64,000 bases of DNA from Perkinsus marinus ATCC 50983 (GCF_000006405.1 NW_003207237.1:147158-211157), one strand, 5' to 3'. Counted from the first letter of the stretch, positions 27,430 through 38,856 are shown. Notes: generated by a model from the sequence alone, not told the origin. Made by a program: numbers and translations.

Positions 27430-28050
27430 ACGGCAGAGTTAATCCTTTGTAAACTTTGCCGAGCCGGCAAGGCCCAACGAGGAAGTTGAACAGCGTCGTA
27501 TGGCCTTGTATGAATCGATCGGTGATCTCCGATCATCATATCTCCATAGAGATTCTCCTTTTCGATGGAATGCTCCGACCAAAGCTCGAGTTCAATAATT
27601 CATGGCTGAATAACGCTCCGACCAAGGCTCCGACTAAGAAGCAGCTCAGGCTTATTTGGAAAGACTGCGGCAGCACTTGAAGGAGGTTCAACAAATTGGG
27701 TCACAATACATCAAGCAGGTGGCAGGGAAGCGAGCGCTGGAACATAGAGAGGATATGGAGCCTGAAGAGGTGTTTCATCCTAAAGCTCAGGTACCTGAAA
27801 CTTTCAGGTAGGTTGTCCTAACAGGATAGTATCCTAGTGTTGGTGACTTGAGTTCAGGTAGGCGACAAAGTTGCCTTCAAAAGAGACTCTTCGGCCACAG
27901 TACATAGCTCTAAGTTCCAGAAGCGCAAGTTCCATGGGGTGCATCTAGTGACCAAGGTGTTGTCCCCAATCAGTTACCGGTTACTAGTTACCGTTACCTG
28001 GTTACCCCATTACCAGTCGTTGCGTCCCGAAACGACCTTATTGGTAACAG
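27430..28050 (+). mobile_element. LTR-retrotransposon Pol C-terminal fragment
   Basis: Plus-strand frames read EEVEQRRMALYESIGDLRSS near 27480, AYLERLRQHLKEVQQIGSQY near 27645, then, after what looks like a 70-nt GT-AG intron (27792-27861), VGDKVAFKR and KFHGVHLVTKVLSPISYRL, the small domain found at the C-terminus of Ty3-type integrases. No RT or integrase core upstream. A truncated copy, opposite in orientation to the element at 28.4-32.2 kb. Confidence 0.6.
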
Positions 28051-28375
28051 CGCTGTAACTCCGGAACTTCTTATTCCAGCAGAGGTACGTAATAGATCAT
28101 CCCCAACTACTTCAGTACTCAAGTCATTACCGTTAATAGATGCCATAATCAACAGGCAGAGTAGTAGAGACATAATGGGAAAAAAGGTGCAATGATCAAT
28201 GGCGTGACGCCCTTCTTCTTGGGGACAGCACGCATGTCATCACGCGGAGGCACCGATAGCAAGTTCGGTGGAAAAGTAAAGACATACAACTGATAGCATT
28301 GTCGTGATGACTCAACAAGATACTATTTACTGTCTCTTGGATCTAGGAGTGACAATCACCCCCCGACAATGTCTA

Positions 28376-29395
28376 TCACTGTATATATCCTCTCTGGCTG
28401 AGCAGCTCAATCGATTCACAGCTGAGCTTGCCGTCCGGTTCGAGGAAAGTATCAGAAGTTGAGAACTTCACCTGGGACTTAGAAACCGTAACCAGCCTTC
28501 TTTCACGCGGCTGTCTACGAAACCAGAACAGAGGAGTCGGAGACGCATACGGTTCAACCTTGACCTTGCCACGCAGGGGATCGGCCACGACCCTACCAAC
28601 ATCAAGAGACTTCACCTGGCCGTCAAGTTCCTCAACCTCAAACATAATCATCATGTCAGGAGCGAGAGAGTTAAACTCGACCTTCATGGCCTGATGGTCG
28701 TCTCCGGCGACATCAGAATAGCGAGGGTCAGGGCAATAGGGAACACACTGGCCACGACTAACAGGATCTTCCTCACCACGTAGGTAGACGAGAGAGCCAT
28801 CGACGTTTCCAATACGGAAGGGACCCAGAGCCACCCGGCCACTGTAACCACGTTGCTGGACAACGAAAACCAAATCGCCCTCGTGCAGGTCACTGCCGTA
28901 AGAGCCAGAGCGCCACTTTTCGGCGCGCGAGATAGCATTAGCTCGGCTGCGATCTCTAGATCTTCGTTTCTGCTCAACGATGACGTTCAGCATGTTTTCG
29001 ATCTTCTCCGGATCCGCCGGACCCGGATCGTCATCACCATAGGCAACCTCCAGTAAGGTCTTAGGCTTCTTTCCTGTGACAATCTCATAAGGGCAATAGG
29101 CACATCCATCTGCAGCAGAAGAATTATGGAGAAGTCGGGCAGCTGCTACGAGAGCCATCAGCTGGCCCGCGCTGGTAATGACCTCGCCAGAGCGACGAAT
29201 GACATACTTAATCTCCTTCACCGCAGCCTCAGCGATACCATTTCCTCTCGGCCAATACGGAGGTGATAATGTCCGCTTCACTTGATGACGTTCAAAGAGA
29301 GATTTCACAGTCGCCGAGCAGAAGCCTGCATCGTTATCATGGGTGATTGAATCGAACCACCCCCATCGACTTACCCAAACATCATAAAGGGCCAA
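28376..29395 (-). CDS. Retroelement integrase, catalytic core and C-terminal region
   Basis: 339 codons. THDNDAGFCSATVKSLFERH carries the second catalytic Asp, and SPPYWPRGNGIAEAAVKEIK the Glu region of a retroviral-type D,D-35-E core (Y-x-P-x-x-N-G-x-x-E). A C-terminal domain with LHEGDLVFVVQQRGYSGRV and GPFRIG follows. The zinc-binding domain and first catalytic Asp are missing because upstream DNA (29396 onward) is unrelated AT/CG-repeat sequence. It would join element DNA to the host genome if intact; this copy is truncated. Confidence 0.8.
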   Translation of the reverse strand: MALYDVWVSRWGWFDSITHDNDAGFCSATVKSLFERHQVKRTLSPPYWPRGNGIAEAAVKEIKYVIRRSGEVITSAGQLMALVAAARLLHNSSAADGCAYCPYEIVTGKKPKTLLEVAYGDDDPGPADPEKIENMLNVIVEQKRRSRDRSRANAISRAEKWRSGSYGSDLHEGDLVFVVQQRGYSGRVALGPFRIGNVDGSLVYLRGEEDPVSRGQCVPYCPDPRYSDVAGDDHQAMKVEFNSLAPDMMIMFEVEELDGQVKSLDVGRVVADPLRGKVKVEPYASPTPLFWFRRQPRERRLVTVSKSQVKFSTSDTFLEPDGKLSCESIELLSQRGYIQ

Positions 29396-29639
29396 GGCAG
29401 TCGATTGAGCGGATCATACTTCTGAACTTTTCGAGTTTCGAGGCTCGATCTCGAATCGATTCGGTCCCAGAGGTTATACAATCGATTGGTCCAATATCGA
29501 TACCGGTAACCGAGAATCGATCTCGAATCGATTCTTTCGATTTAGGGGCGCCGGTTCGATCCAAGGCTCCGGCATTTTTATGTATTTTCTATTTCGAAAA
29601 GTTGCGCACAATGGAACCACTGAAACCCGGCACCTGCTC

Positions 29640-30182
29640 ATCCGCGCCCCTAGATTCGTCGCCCCTAAGGTACTCAATCCGCCCCTAAATTGCCCAATCT
29701 GCCCCTAAATGACTCGTACCGGCCCCTAACTTTTCAAGCTACCCGAGCGTCCCTGAAGCTTCACTGCAAGCATGTCACGTGGCTTTGTTGACTGCCATGA
29801 CATCTTGAGGAAAACTCATGTGCATCACGCTTGACCCTGGCCGTCTGAAAGATACATGTTCGAACTTGACCAGCCACTGGCTTGAACGTTTCGAAACCTT
29901 GGCCGACGCAATGATCAATCTAGTTTCACATCGTTGTGTTGAGCCGTGCTATCTACTGATCTTGGCCGGCGGCCAATGGCCGCCCTGAACACGTACTGAG
30001 CGTACTGAACTCCACCACGTAACTACATTTATTAGCTAAGCATACTGGTATGGGTCACTGAGACAGAAACTGTCAGTCTCAGAGAAGCTGTAACGATAGC
30101 GGATGACTCATCCAACTTTAGAACGCATGTGGCATATTTAGGGACGGATTGAGTAATTTAGGGGCGGGGCGAAGAATCCGGA
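29640..30182. repeat. Inverted pair of CGCCCCTAAA-rich sequences inside the retroelement remnant
   Basis: 29640-29715 contains cgcccctaag, ctcaatccgcccctaaatt and ctgcccctaaat. 30125-30182 contains the reverse complement arrangement (atttagggacggattgag, aatttaggggcgg). They look like decayed terminal inverted repeats of a roughly 540-bp insertion. Confidence 0.55.
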
Positions 30183-31072
30183 TTTTTGAACCTATGCTAT
30201 ATGCGATAACTATTAGAGTTATTAGGCTACTTAGTAGCCGCTACTAGGGATATTGAATTTGCGGTGTGGATTATGCTCAGAAATAGTATTTGGATAATCT
30301 TCTTCTGAATTACCGAAGAACTATCTCGAGGGTTCGTCGAGGCTCGAGGCAAACGCGCAATCTGACCGAACCCGGGGAATACCATCCTTCCGACCCGGGG
30401 AATCGGCATCTGCAGAATATCTGGCTGTCGCCGCAATTGGCAGCGTGCCACAGCAAAGCGACTCGCCTCGGGCGAACAGCAAGGTCGTGCGCGGATATTC
30501 AGTATCTCGCTGATGGAGTCTATCCGAGTCAGATAATCAGACAGCCTCCCAGTGCCTGTGGCTATCAACTGAGCGGTCTAGCCTCGACCCTTACTTTTTC
30601 TTCTCGTGGAAGTGCTTTGCTAAAGGCATCCTGAATTGTTGCAATAATATGACAGGTGCTGTAGACCCTATAAGTAACCCTCAATGCTGACGTAGGAGAG
30701 CATTTCAATGAATTTCGAATTTCGAGGTGGATCGATTCCTCGAATCGAATCGATTCGTCTGCCCGCCGCAGCATCCTCGATTGATTAGCACCGAACAATC
30801 GATCGATTTTCGATATCTCGATCCAATCGAGCCTCGGTCCGATGTATGCCTTGGAGACACCGACTCCATCATCGAAGGAGGACTGCTCAACACAGAATCT
30901 ATATTGGAGGTCGCGCTGCCACCCTGGCAACACCGCCTCGACCGTACACCTCTGTCAACGGCGTCCAATGCATCTCGCATCAACCATGAAATACCAGGCG
31001 GGCCTGCCTTCGTATTCCTACCAATAATACGCACCGCTTTCTCCGAATACAATATATCTAACTGAAAATATT

Positions 31073-31494
31073 TTAAGAAGTCATGCCCCTGGGGCGTTGC
31101 CCCAAAATCACGGGGAACGCCAACGATTCTACAATAAAGGCTGTAATCGAAGAGGGAATACTCAACTCCTCAGCAGCGGAGCGGGCTCTCTCCCCCACCC
31201 CTGTTGCTGTAATCAGATTAATCGCTAATGTTGCCACACCAATAATCTTACAAGAGGACTCGTCTATTGTAATCAACGACGGCCCATTCACGGGGCCATT
31301 TTCACAGCCAGCATTGCTGGCCCAGCAAGCATCACATCACGTGCTACCATCGTGGCACAGCAGCCAGTATCCACGAGGCAGCGAACAGGGCCAACAGACT
31401 GAAAATTTGACACAAGTTGTACAGACAAGAGTAGACCAGAATCATCTCCAAAATGGTACAAAGTCAATGTTTTCTTATGATCAAAATGGGTCAA
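31073..31494 (-). pseudogene. Retropepsin (aspartic protease) region of the retroelement
   Basis: CLVDTGCCATMVARDV holds the catalytic DTG followed by the usual hydrophobic flap-side sequence. The next frame (31291-31073) continues with a hydrophobic ITAFIVESLAFPVILGQ segment typical of the C-terminal ILG. The two parts are in different frames around 31290, consistent with decay. Confidence 0.6.
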
Positions 31495-31538
31495 TACTTT
31501 AGCGACTGGCGACCGCGGGCTGCTGGGCGGCCGCCCCG

Positions 31539-32156
31539 CTAATTTCCCTGTTCCGGCGTCACACCCTCCTTAATCTTCTCCAGCAGAGCGGGGCGCTCAG
31601 GACACGAGCGGGACAAGTGTGCCTTAGAGCCACAGATGAAGCAACCCTGACTGCACTTCTTATGAGGACAGTTATAGGATGCATGCTTCCCCTCACAGAT
31701 CCCGCACGGCATCAGCTGTCTCCTGGGCTGCGTGAGTCCTGCACGCATGTCCCTATCCTTACGCCCAGTGTCTTGCTGAGCCTTGAGGAGGTCCTTCAGG
31801 GACCCGAGCAGGGCATTCTGCGAAGTATGCATAGCGTTGATAGCCTTAGTCTGAGATTCGATAAGCGAAGCCAACTGCTTGTCCTTGTCTGGGGAAGGTT
31901 GAACCACCGCCCCGGGGCACGCATGCTCATCCTCGGACACAGCCGCCGCAGCGTGCTTGGCCGTCCGAGACTGCTTTCCTCTGTAATCCTCTATAATCTG
32001 GCAGACCTCAGTGATACCCTCAGGTCGACGTCTTCTCAAAACCGGCCTGGCTCCCTCCGGGGTACAGGCAATGAGCCGATCCAACAACATCCGACTTTTG
32101 ACCGAAGGGGGAAGTTTCTCCTCCGCCGGTAACATCTTGATCGATTGATGCGTCAC
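31539..32156 (-). CDS. Gag-like protein with zinc knuckles
   Basis: 205 codons in one frame, no good ATG at the open end, so probably 5' truncated. Near the C-terminus are two knuckle-type clusters, CGICEGKHASYNC and CFICGSKAHLSRSC (C-x2-C-x4-H-x4-C), as in nucleocapsid domains. The region between is charged and helical. Belongs to the element continuing through the protease and integrase. Confidence 0.75.
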   Translation of the reverse strand: MTHQSIKMLPAEEKLPPSVKSRMLLDRLIACTPEGARPVLRRRRPEGITEVCQIIEDYRGKQSRTAKHAAAAVSEDEHACPGAVVQPSPDKDKQLASLIESQTKAINAMHTSQNALLGSLKDLLKAQQDTGRKDRDMRAGLTQPRRQLMPCGICEGKHASYNCPHKKCSQGCFICGSKAHLSRSCPERPALLEKIKEGVTPEQGN

Positions 32157-33175
32157 GTCACCATCTGGACGTCACGCTTTGTGGTTCCTTACGGCATTGC
32201 GTGTGGTTCCTCACGGAATTACCTTGCTTCCGAGCTTTGGTGTTTTGTACTTATTCGACCTTCGGACTAACGTACTGTCGAGTTCACTAGTAATAGCAGA
32301 ACGATCTTGGTCACAGTAGTTCTCCTCTCGACGGACTACAGGTATCTGTGATGGGGGCGCGTCAGTGACGCGGCGTCACGTGGCACGTCACGTGGCACGT
32401 CACGTGGCGTCACGTTACGCCTGAGAAGCAAGACGTGCACGCATGCATGACGAGTCGTTCGTTGCAGGAAGAGCCTTTGAAGTCGGGGGCCCCGACTCGG
32501 GGCTCGGAAGGGACGGCCGGGGCTTACTCTGGCCACCTTTTTTGGGCCGTCCTTTTTTTGACGTGCGACGTGGGGCACGTCGCACACGTCGCCGATGGCG
32601 ACTCGCCACGTCACGTGGCGCTGTCGCGCTGTCGCGCTGCACGCATCCTGCAGACTCTGCAGTGCAGAGTGTTCCTGGTGTTACCGGAACTTCCCGCCGT
32701 TTGTGGCGATAACTCAGGATGCCTTGTGGGAATTTCATAATACGATAGACATCTGTGTCTCGGTGTAAAACTCGAGACAGAATTCTGCAGATGATAGGGG
32801 AGCAGACTAGACATTTCGACCGCCCCCCTTCACGAAGTCTCTGCTGGGCCTGTCGTTTTTGGCTGTCGATTGGCTACGTCGTTCCTCATCGACTTCAGAA
32901 CCAGTAGAACTCTCGAGAGCTGCTGTCCGGGTGTATAGTCCTTCCCTCCCGTGCTCAGAGCACGGTGCTCTTGGAAGAGGCCTCTCATGAAGTGGTTATT
33001 GCTTTGTCGTTCTCGCTTCCCGGGGGCGCGATGTAGCGGTGGGGCGCGGCGCACGCTCAGCTCTTTCAATTCTTCGTTTCTCGGTTGACAAATCGGGGAA
33101 AATTGAACTGACGATGATGCCAACGACATGATTCTTATACTCTCATGTCAGTTATATCCACTTTTGAGTGATACT
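32157..33175. other. GC-rich flank with CACGT direct repeats
   Basis: 32376-32415 repeats gtcacgtggcac several times; 32560-32625 is another cacgtcgc/gtggcgctgtcgcgctgtcgcg block. No coding signal on either strand. May include the degenerate upstream end of the retroelement. Confidence 0.5.
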
Positions 33176-33637
33176 ATGAACATCTACTTCATTCACTCCT
33201 TCATAGCTACTTCTTTCTTGGTGCTATGCGGACCTAAAACACCCGGAGGAACCTGCCAACCTGAAATACCCGAAGGAGACTACTACACAATGGTCACTCC
33301 AGAAACCTGTGCCCAGTTAACCTGGCGGTCGATGATATCACAAGGGTTATATTCGGTGAACATCCGTTTAAGGTGCAAAGTAGAAATGGGACCGCTAACC
33401 TTGATAGTATATCAACGTGCGCCTGGATTATTCAAGGTCACGCGAGCCAGCATGGCCGAGCTCGAGCGATTCGTCAAAGACGGTGCCTCGAAATGCCCCG
33501 GTATGATAAAATTTGACACCGAGTTCGACTTCGCGAGGTACGCTTACATCGGATCCCAGAATCTTCTAGTAACTACGGTTGGCGGTGTCGGAGCTCTCAC
33601 CGATTTCAAGCAGGGGAAGTGCCCGCAGGATCTATGA
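33176..33637 (+). CDS. Small secreted protein, unrecognised family
   Basis: 153 aa, single exon. I start at the ATG 33176 rather than 33128 because it places a signal peptide (MNIYFIHSFIATSFLVLCG) at the N-terminus. The mature part has about four Cys (GTCQPE, ETCAQL, RLRCKV, KCPG) and a final KCPQDL. A compact extracellular beta-rich fold is plausible. Possibly a lineage-specific secreted family. No function assigned. Confidence 0.6.
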   Translation: MNIYFIHSFIATSFLVLCGPKTPGGTCQPEIPEGDYYTMVTPETCAQLTWRSMISQGLYSVNIRLRCKVEMGPLTLIVYQRAPGLFKVTRASMAELERFVKDGASKCPGMIKFDTEFDFARYAYIGSQNLLVTTVGGVGALTDFKQGKCPQDL

Positions 33638-35027
33638 GGCATCACACTGTATCATTTTTTAATCCTTATTACTTATTAATTCCGTACTTAGTCCACAAGA
33701 GAGTATAGTGTTTCACAGTCAGGGTCACAAGGGTCGCAGCCGGAGCTACCGGAATCCTTACACTCATAAATCACGGCTCACCAGTTGATTTGGCTCGCAC
33801 TGTACTCGCAATGCCTGGCCGTCGGCCAGTGGCCGAGCTTCTGGGGGGGCCGAGGGTTCGACTGTTGCAGACGCCCGTAAAACTGTGCTTAACACAACAG
33901 CACAGTTGAGCCGAGAGTCGTAGAGCTCTATTCCCAAGTCGTAGAGCTAATGAAATGCCCATTAAAATAGCATCCTTGGTTTGTTCAAGCTCCGCTACTC
34001 TTAAAACATCAACCGGTAATTTGAACAAACTTTTCGCTACTTCTCCGGTATCGACGAAGCTTGCCTCTTTTTCATCTGAGGTTTCATCTTACGCGCTGAC
34101 TGCAACGTCCGAGCTACCAGCTTTTTATCCGATATCGAAATATCACCAAAACCATGTAATTGGTTGAGTGTCTTCCGATATCGTTGTGTACTGCAAATTT
34201 GTTGATTCCACCAAACCCCTCACAAACATAACTTCAAACCAGACAGTGGAAATTCCATTCTCATGGACTTATAATATTTATACGCAGATTCATAACCTTC
34301 CTTTGTTTCCACTGTCAGCAGAAACAAAGAAAGGTTATGAATCTATCAGTAGACTACTGAAATAGAAAGCTCTAGGAAATCAAGGAGATTCTTTCTCCCT
34401 CTTCCGTTTTAGCCCTAGCTTGATGAGAAGCCCACTCAGCAGACTTGGAGACCATCTATTTTAACCCAAAGTACTTCGGCACTTATTCAACACAAGAAAC
34501 GCAACAAATTACTGATGAGGGAGAATCCGTTTTCCATTCGACACGCACCGAGAATCAAACTGCCAACATCGGATTATTCTGACACACTAATCTGTTATGG
34601 TCTTGGATATTCATTTCGTGAGACAGATTCGTTTAATGACCGTGGTCGTGGCATGAAGAAGCACAGTGGGAGCCAATACACAGCGCTGTCGATCCAGAAC
34701 GGTATCCGCACTGAACACTCGCAAAATCATGTATAAGCAGAGTCCGAAAGTATTCGCTTCAACATATGATTCGACTACCCCTTGCTCAGATAGGAAATAC
34801 GATATACGATAGGCTAGGAATTTACCCTTTCCTGTTACTTATCCTATTTACTGGGTGAGCGAGGGCAAAAGCTAGAGTCTAGTCTTTTCAACTCGTCAGA
34901 CATTCGAATAGTCTTCCGATTCATCACTACCTTGAAAAGGGTCTAGCAGGTACCCCCATAGCTTACGCAGATTGATAGTGCTCGAAATGCAGAACATGAA
35001 TCGCTTCGCTCCGCACTCTCGTCGCGC
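33638..35027. other. Intergenic DNA with one long hairpin
   Basis: No supported gene; small ORFs on both strands lack features. The hairpin at 34286-34344 is listed separately. Confidence 0.45.
34286..34344. repeat. 24-bp inverted repeat, 11-nt loop
   Basis: agattcataaccttcctttg... (34286-34309) pairs with 34321-34344 (gaaacaaagaaaggttatga...), 23 of 24 positions; loop cactgtcagca. Confidence 0.93.
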
Positions 35028-35932
35028 ATGATGAAAATCTTCTACCTAACTATCTTGGCTTCTATTTGTGTCGTTGCAATGTCGTTGTTGCGTCGCGCTG
35101 CATGCCCGCAGAGGGTCATACCCAAACGTGTATGCGAGGCTGTTAAGAACCCTCTAATCGGAGGGCCCAATCAGAAGGCTCGTGGTGCTATCACCAGTGG
35201 ATTCGCCGGTGGAGGTGCCAAGAGGCTGTGAGTTACTCCCGACTCTATCTGGTGGGATCGTCTGTTTCAGAGGAGGCAAAGGTTATGGCATTATGGCTGA
35301 TTGGTGTGATCACGGTTACAGTTTCACTAAGGGTCAGGCGATCACAGGTAGGGGAGTTTCTATCGAAGCCACTGTTGATTTCTCTCAAGGTATGCCTCAT
35401 TGGCCTCTATGGTGTGGCGGTGGTGTTCCCGACAAGTTCATAAAGATAGACCCAGATGTCCACTTCAATTTGCAAGTACGACTCGAGAGTGCTACTGAAT
35501 CTATCGTTGTGTATGGCAGGGTTATCGTGAGCGTATCGGATGGTATGGATTCTTCACCGCCTTCCTGCAAGCCAACTACCACGCGTTTGTCTACTTTGTG
35601 AGATTCATTCCCATCAACATAGCAATTTTCTGGATCTATGTCAACGTAAGTCGAGAACTGGAGTTGGCTTGCATATTCCTGTGTGAAATCTCTTAGGAAC
35701 GTCAGAGAGAGCCCCAAGAGAACGTTATGGACCACGAGGAGTTCTTCAGGGACTTCGACTCGATTTATCTTGGACAAGTGTAAATGCCGTTCCCCTAGCA
35801 GTCGCCGTGGTAGCTGATTCATTATTATTCTGTTCCAGATTTGACCATCACCGATTCGCCGAGTGGCTAGCTCGTCGTCGTGCTGTGAAATGGGGCTACG
35901 CGGATCAGATCCATATACCTCCTGTGCACTAA
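35028..35932 (+). CDS. Unrecognised multi-exon membrane protein, possibly mitochondrial
   Basis: Exon 1 (ATG 35028) is hydrophobic then basic (MMKIFYLTILASICVVAMSL, RRAACPQRVIPKRV). It joins at a GTGAGT donor to an exon with GGKGYGIMADWCDHGYSFTK. Later exons encode ERIGWYGFFTAFLQANYHAF, one membrane span (VRFIPINIAIFWIYVN before a gtaagt donor), NVMDHEEFFRDFDSIYLGQV, and a basic tail HHRFAEWLARRRAVKWGYAD ending at TAA 35932. The middle exon borders (35350-35520) are uncertain. The small size, basic start, single span and charged tail resemble subunits of mitochondrial membrane complexes, but no family is recognised. Confidence 0.5.
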
Positions 35933-36149
35933 CACCTGACGTGATTTACGAGCATATCAGCCGTATGAGGAGAAGAGGAAGATCGTTATTATTTATTTGA
36001 GTACAGCCAGGGGCTATGGCCCCTCGGCCAGAACCATTTCATAGGAGGTGGAAGATGCGGAACAGTTGGATTGTCTTGCTACTATTATCAGTGCTGTGTT
36101 AACGGCGGAACGCCAAAGTGACTTATACATAGTTCACCCCTGATATTGC

Positions 36150-37929
36150 AGCGTTATTACAAGTCATGTATGAGGCTTTGCAAGTAGCCCGTAATCGTCA
36201 TGACCCTGGAACTTGGTTTTCACCGTGTCCATCGGGATCGTCGTCGCCTGGGTTCATTCATAGTGTAGAGGAGCTGAAATTGGAAGACTATACTTGAGAG
36301 CTGTCGAGTCTCGAGTCCTCTTCAATTACTAACACTCATAGCGATACCGATATGCTCTCGGGAGATGCGCGCCATACTGGAGCTGCAAGTAAATTTCACT
36401 CTGAGAAAGGCTTTGCCCACAGCAGGTTGCAGGGAATCATCCAGGAACCTATAATGTTACCGCGGAGAACTCATTTTTTTGTATTTGTCACGTGACTATG
36501 AATACATTCTCCGATTAGTTTCCCATGTAAATGTTACCACATTAGGAACATTTCCTCATCATTATCAAACCCTGGGCAACGTGATTCCTCAAAGCTGGAC
36601 GTGTCTCTTGTGCGGTAAATGATCCAGACAGCGACATTCAAGATGCTCAGGAGGATTTCTCCTGGAGTTCTCGCAGCCCCTGGCCCTCCGCAGAACACTC
36701 TTTGTACGCAGCTTCTGTGGGGATGTGTATCTCACTTTACTCAGCGGGATGTTCGTAAATGTTCTTCACGAAACTTTTGAGCGGTTTGGCGTTAAATCTG
36801 TTATTATTAATCCGGAAGGAAGCTCGCAGAAGCCCTTCTCGATGAAGGTGTAATAGTCAAGGTTATCCACATTGACATGTCTCAAAACTCTAACACAGTT
36901 CAAAGAAGAATGACTCCCATGTCGAGGCGGAGTACACGAGCTGGGGACTGCGGTTGTTCGAAATTAACGCCAGGATGGGGGTGGCTCTGTGTGGATAGTG
37001 TACAAGTTGACATTTAAGGGTTGATCTGGCAGTTCAGGCCATGCAACTATTATTGATTGGAATACCAGCAATTCCCATACATGACTCGAACTGCCTGCGG
37101 TGGCATGGCTCTCCATTAACGAACCAAACAGTGGCCGCATCACCAATTTTTTTCAATGGCTCGATTTACTCTGTGTGAGTGCCGAAATTTCACCTCTAAT
37201 GGTCTCAAGGGGAAAAGATTGTAGGAGCAGAAGCCAACCCATGGCTAGTTGATATTATCCTTGTCCTTCCCAATCCGGTGGAGGCAACCCGCTACTATGC
37301 TTTATCGTGAGGTGGAATTAGAGTGTGCCAAGCATTTCATATGAGTTCTGCCGCTCAGAGTCGCTATCCACCACTGGGCGCAGCAGTTTGTCAGTGTCTG
37401 GGATAATCATCCACGAGGAACTATCTCCCCCCCCCTTTCACAAATAACAGCAGTCGTTATTGCTTTCTTCATTAGTGCAGGAGAGTCGTTTTCCAATAGG
37501 CCCGGAACGCTTCACATTAATGCATGAACTCAACTTCCTTTCCGATGAAGAAACCGTTCCCGAGGTGGTGGTAAAAGACTCACTTCAAATGGACGAACAT
37601 GAGCTTCTTCCTGATTTCGAATCGTCTCTTTGTTACATCATGGGCCGCCCAATACGAACACAACGAAATCCAGAATGTCTGTCAGAAGATCATCAGACCA
37701 TCGCGTACAAGTTGCGCTGAGGCGTTGAGGAGTTGCAATACTGCAAGATTTTGCCCCTCCCTCTCCTCGAAATCGGTACCATGTTATCGCCTGGTTCTTT
37801 TCCCCCTGGTCCTCATTCAGCTCTCCTGCTGAGGAGGTCGCGCTTAGGGTGGTCATCGATTTGGATAAAGCCAGCAAGTGGGGGCTTCCTATTGTTCTGT
37901 CTGGTCGACTTCCATCGATTGCAGTGTAG
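36150..37929 (+). CDS. Unrecognised multi-exon gene
   Basis: Several coding-like stretches lie between good splice signals: LLQVMYEALQVARNRHDPGT near 36160, FGVKSVIINPEGSSQKPFSM near 36790, HVEAEYTSWGLRLFEINARM near 36920, EKIVGAEANPWLVDIILVLP near 37205, ERFTLMHELNFLSDEETVPE near 37510, and a last exon SPAEEVALRVVIDLDKASKW ending at TAG 37929. The final join (donor GTACAA at 37705, acceptor TTCAG at 37819) restores frame as an Ala codon. Borders of the first exons are not settled and the first could begin upstream. No family recognised. Confidence 0.4.
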
Positions 37930-37982
37930 TCCAGCATGTCGCAGTCTCTCATTGTAGTAGTGAGTATCTCCAACTCTCCACA

Positions 37983-38453
37983 ATGGCACGTGCCTACTGC
38001 GGTCGCTTCGCATTCATGTTGGACTACCCCAAGTCGTACCATCCCCCTCGGAAGAACGAGGATGGAGACTATGTCGATCCAAGAACTGACATGCTTCCTA
38101 AATGTGCGGCAGAATGTTCCGAGTGGCTCACTGAGTAGGTTTCATTCATCGACGTTATTTGCTCGACTCTCTCCCGCTTGTGATGAATTGGCGGCCGATT
38201 CACCGCAAGCAGGAGAGACTTTGATTTGCTTGAAAAAAGGAGAAGTATTATAGACCAGTGAATGGTGAACATTGTGATGAAATGTTCACTAATTTTCCTA
38301 TGTTGTTATCCCCTTCGCTGTAGGTACAACGCCTGCGTCCAACGTATCAAAATGCGTACTGATGGTCGTGGTAACTGCCAAGGTCAGTACGAAGAGTTCG
38401 CGATGTGTCAAGATCACTGCATTGCGCATGAGCTGTTTCACTACTTGAAATAG
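37983..38453 (+). CDS. UQCRH: Cytochrome bc1 complex hinge protein (UQCRH/QCR6)
   Basis: Exons 37983-38134 and 38324-38453 give 93 aa. The second exon carries the family signature: YNACVQRIKMR, GNCQGQYEEFAMCQDHC and a C-terminal HELFHYLK, with the paired Cys (C-x(n)-C and C-x3-C) that form the disulphide-linked helical hairpin. The protein sits on the intermembrane-space side of complex III next to cytochrome c1. The acidic N-terminal stretch of animal proteins is reduced; the N-terminus here is MARAYCGRFAFMLDYPKSYH, with Cys pairs CAAEC. The 189-nt intron contains a 24-bp imperfect hairpin (about 38163-38216). The start gives a compact protein of normal family length. Confidence 0.85.
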
Positions 38454-38856
38454 CATCGGTGTGGTCTTCGGCGGTGTACTATTTTTCACCTCAGCATCGT
38501 CGACAGCGAATAGGAGTATCATCTAGATGAACTACGCACAGGCTGCGGTGTGACACCCCAGCCCTTAACCTGGCATATTGTTTTTGAGGTCCTTTTTATG
38601 TGATCGGGTTTTGGGTTAGGGGGAATTCGTATTAAGCATCGTTATAGTGTTCTCTTAGGATGAGGCATTGACTGCATCATTTCAATGGAATGAAAACGAT
38701 ATGTATTTTTGATAAGTGGAGACAGCGTAACACAATAGTTCACTAGCTTGCTCGATTCCTCGTCTAGAAGTCCTCAGTGTGTGGTAAACTTTATAAAGCA
38801 GGATATTTGTCTTGCTCTCATCTTTGGTGGCTATCCTTTGACACTTCAGCTGCGAG

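Larger units (their letters stand above)
28376..32156 (-). mobile_element. LTR-retrotransposon: Gag, protease and integrase, lacking reverse transcriptase
   Basis: On the minus strand the order is Gag (32156-31539), retropepsin (31494-31073), about 1.7 kb of foreign or degenerate sequence, then integrase (29395-28376). I found no RT or RNase H motifs (no YxDD) between 31073 and 29395. No long terminal repeats recognised at either end. Probably a rearranged, non-autonomous copy. Confidence 0.75.
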
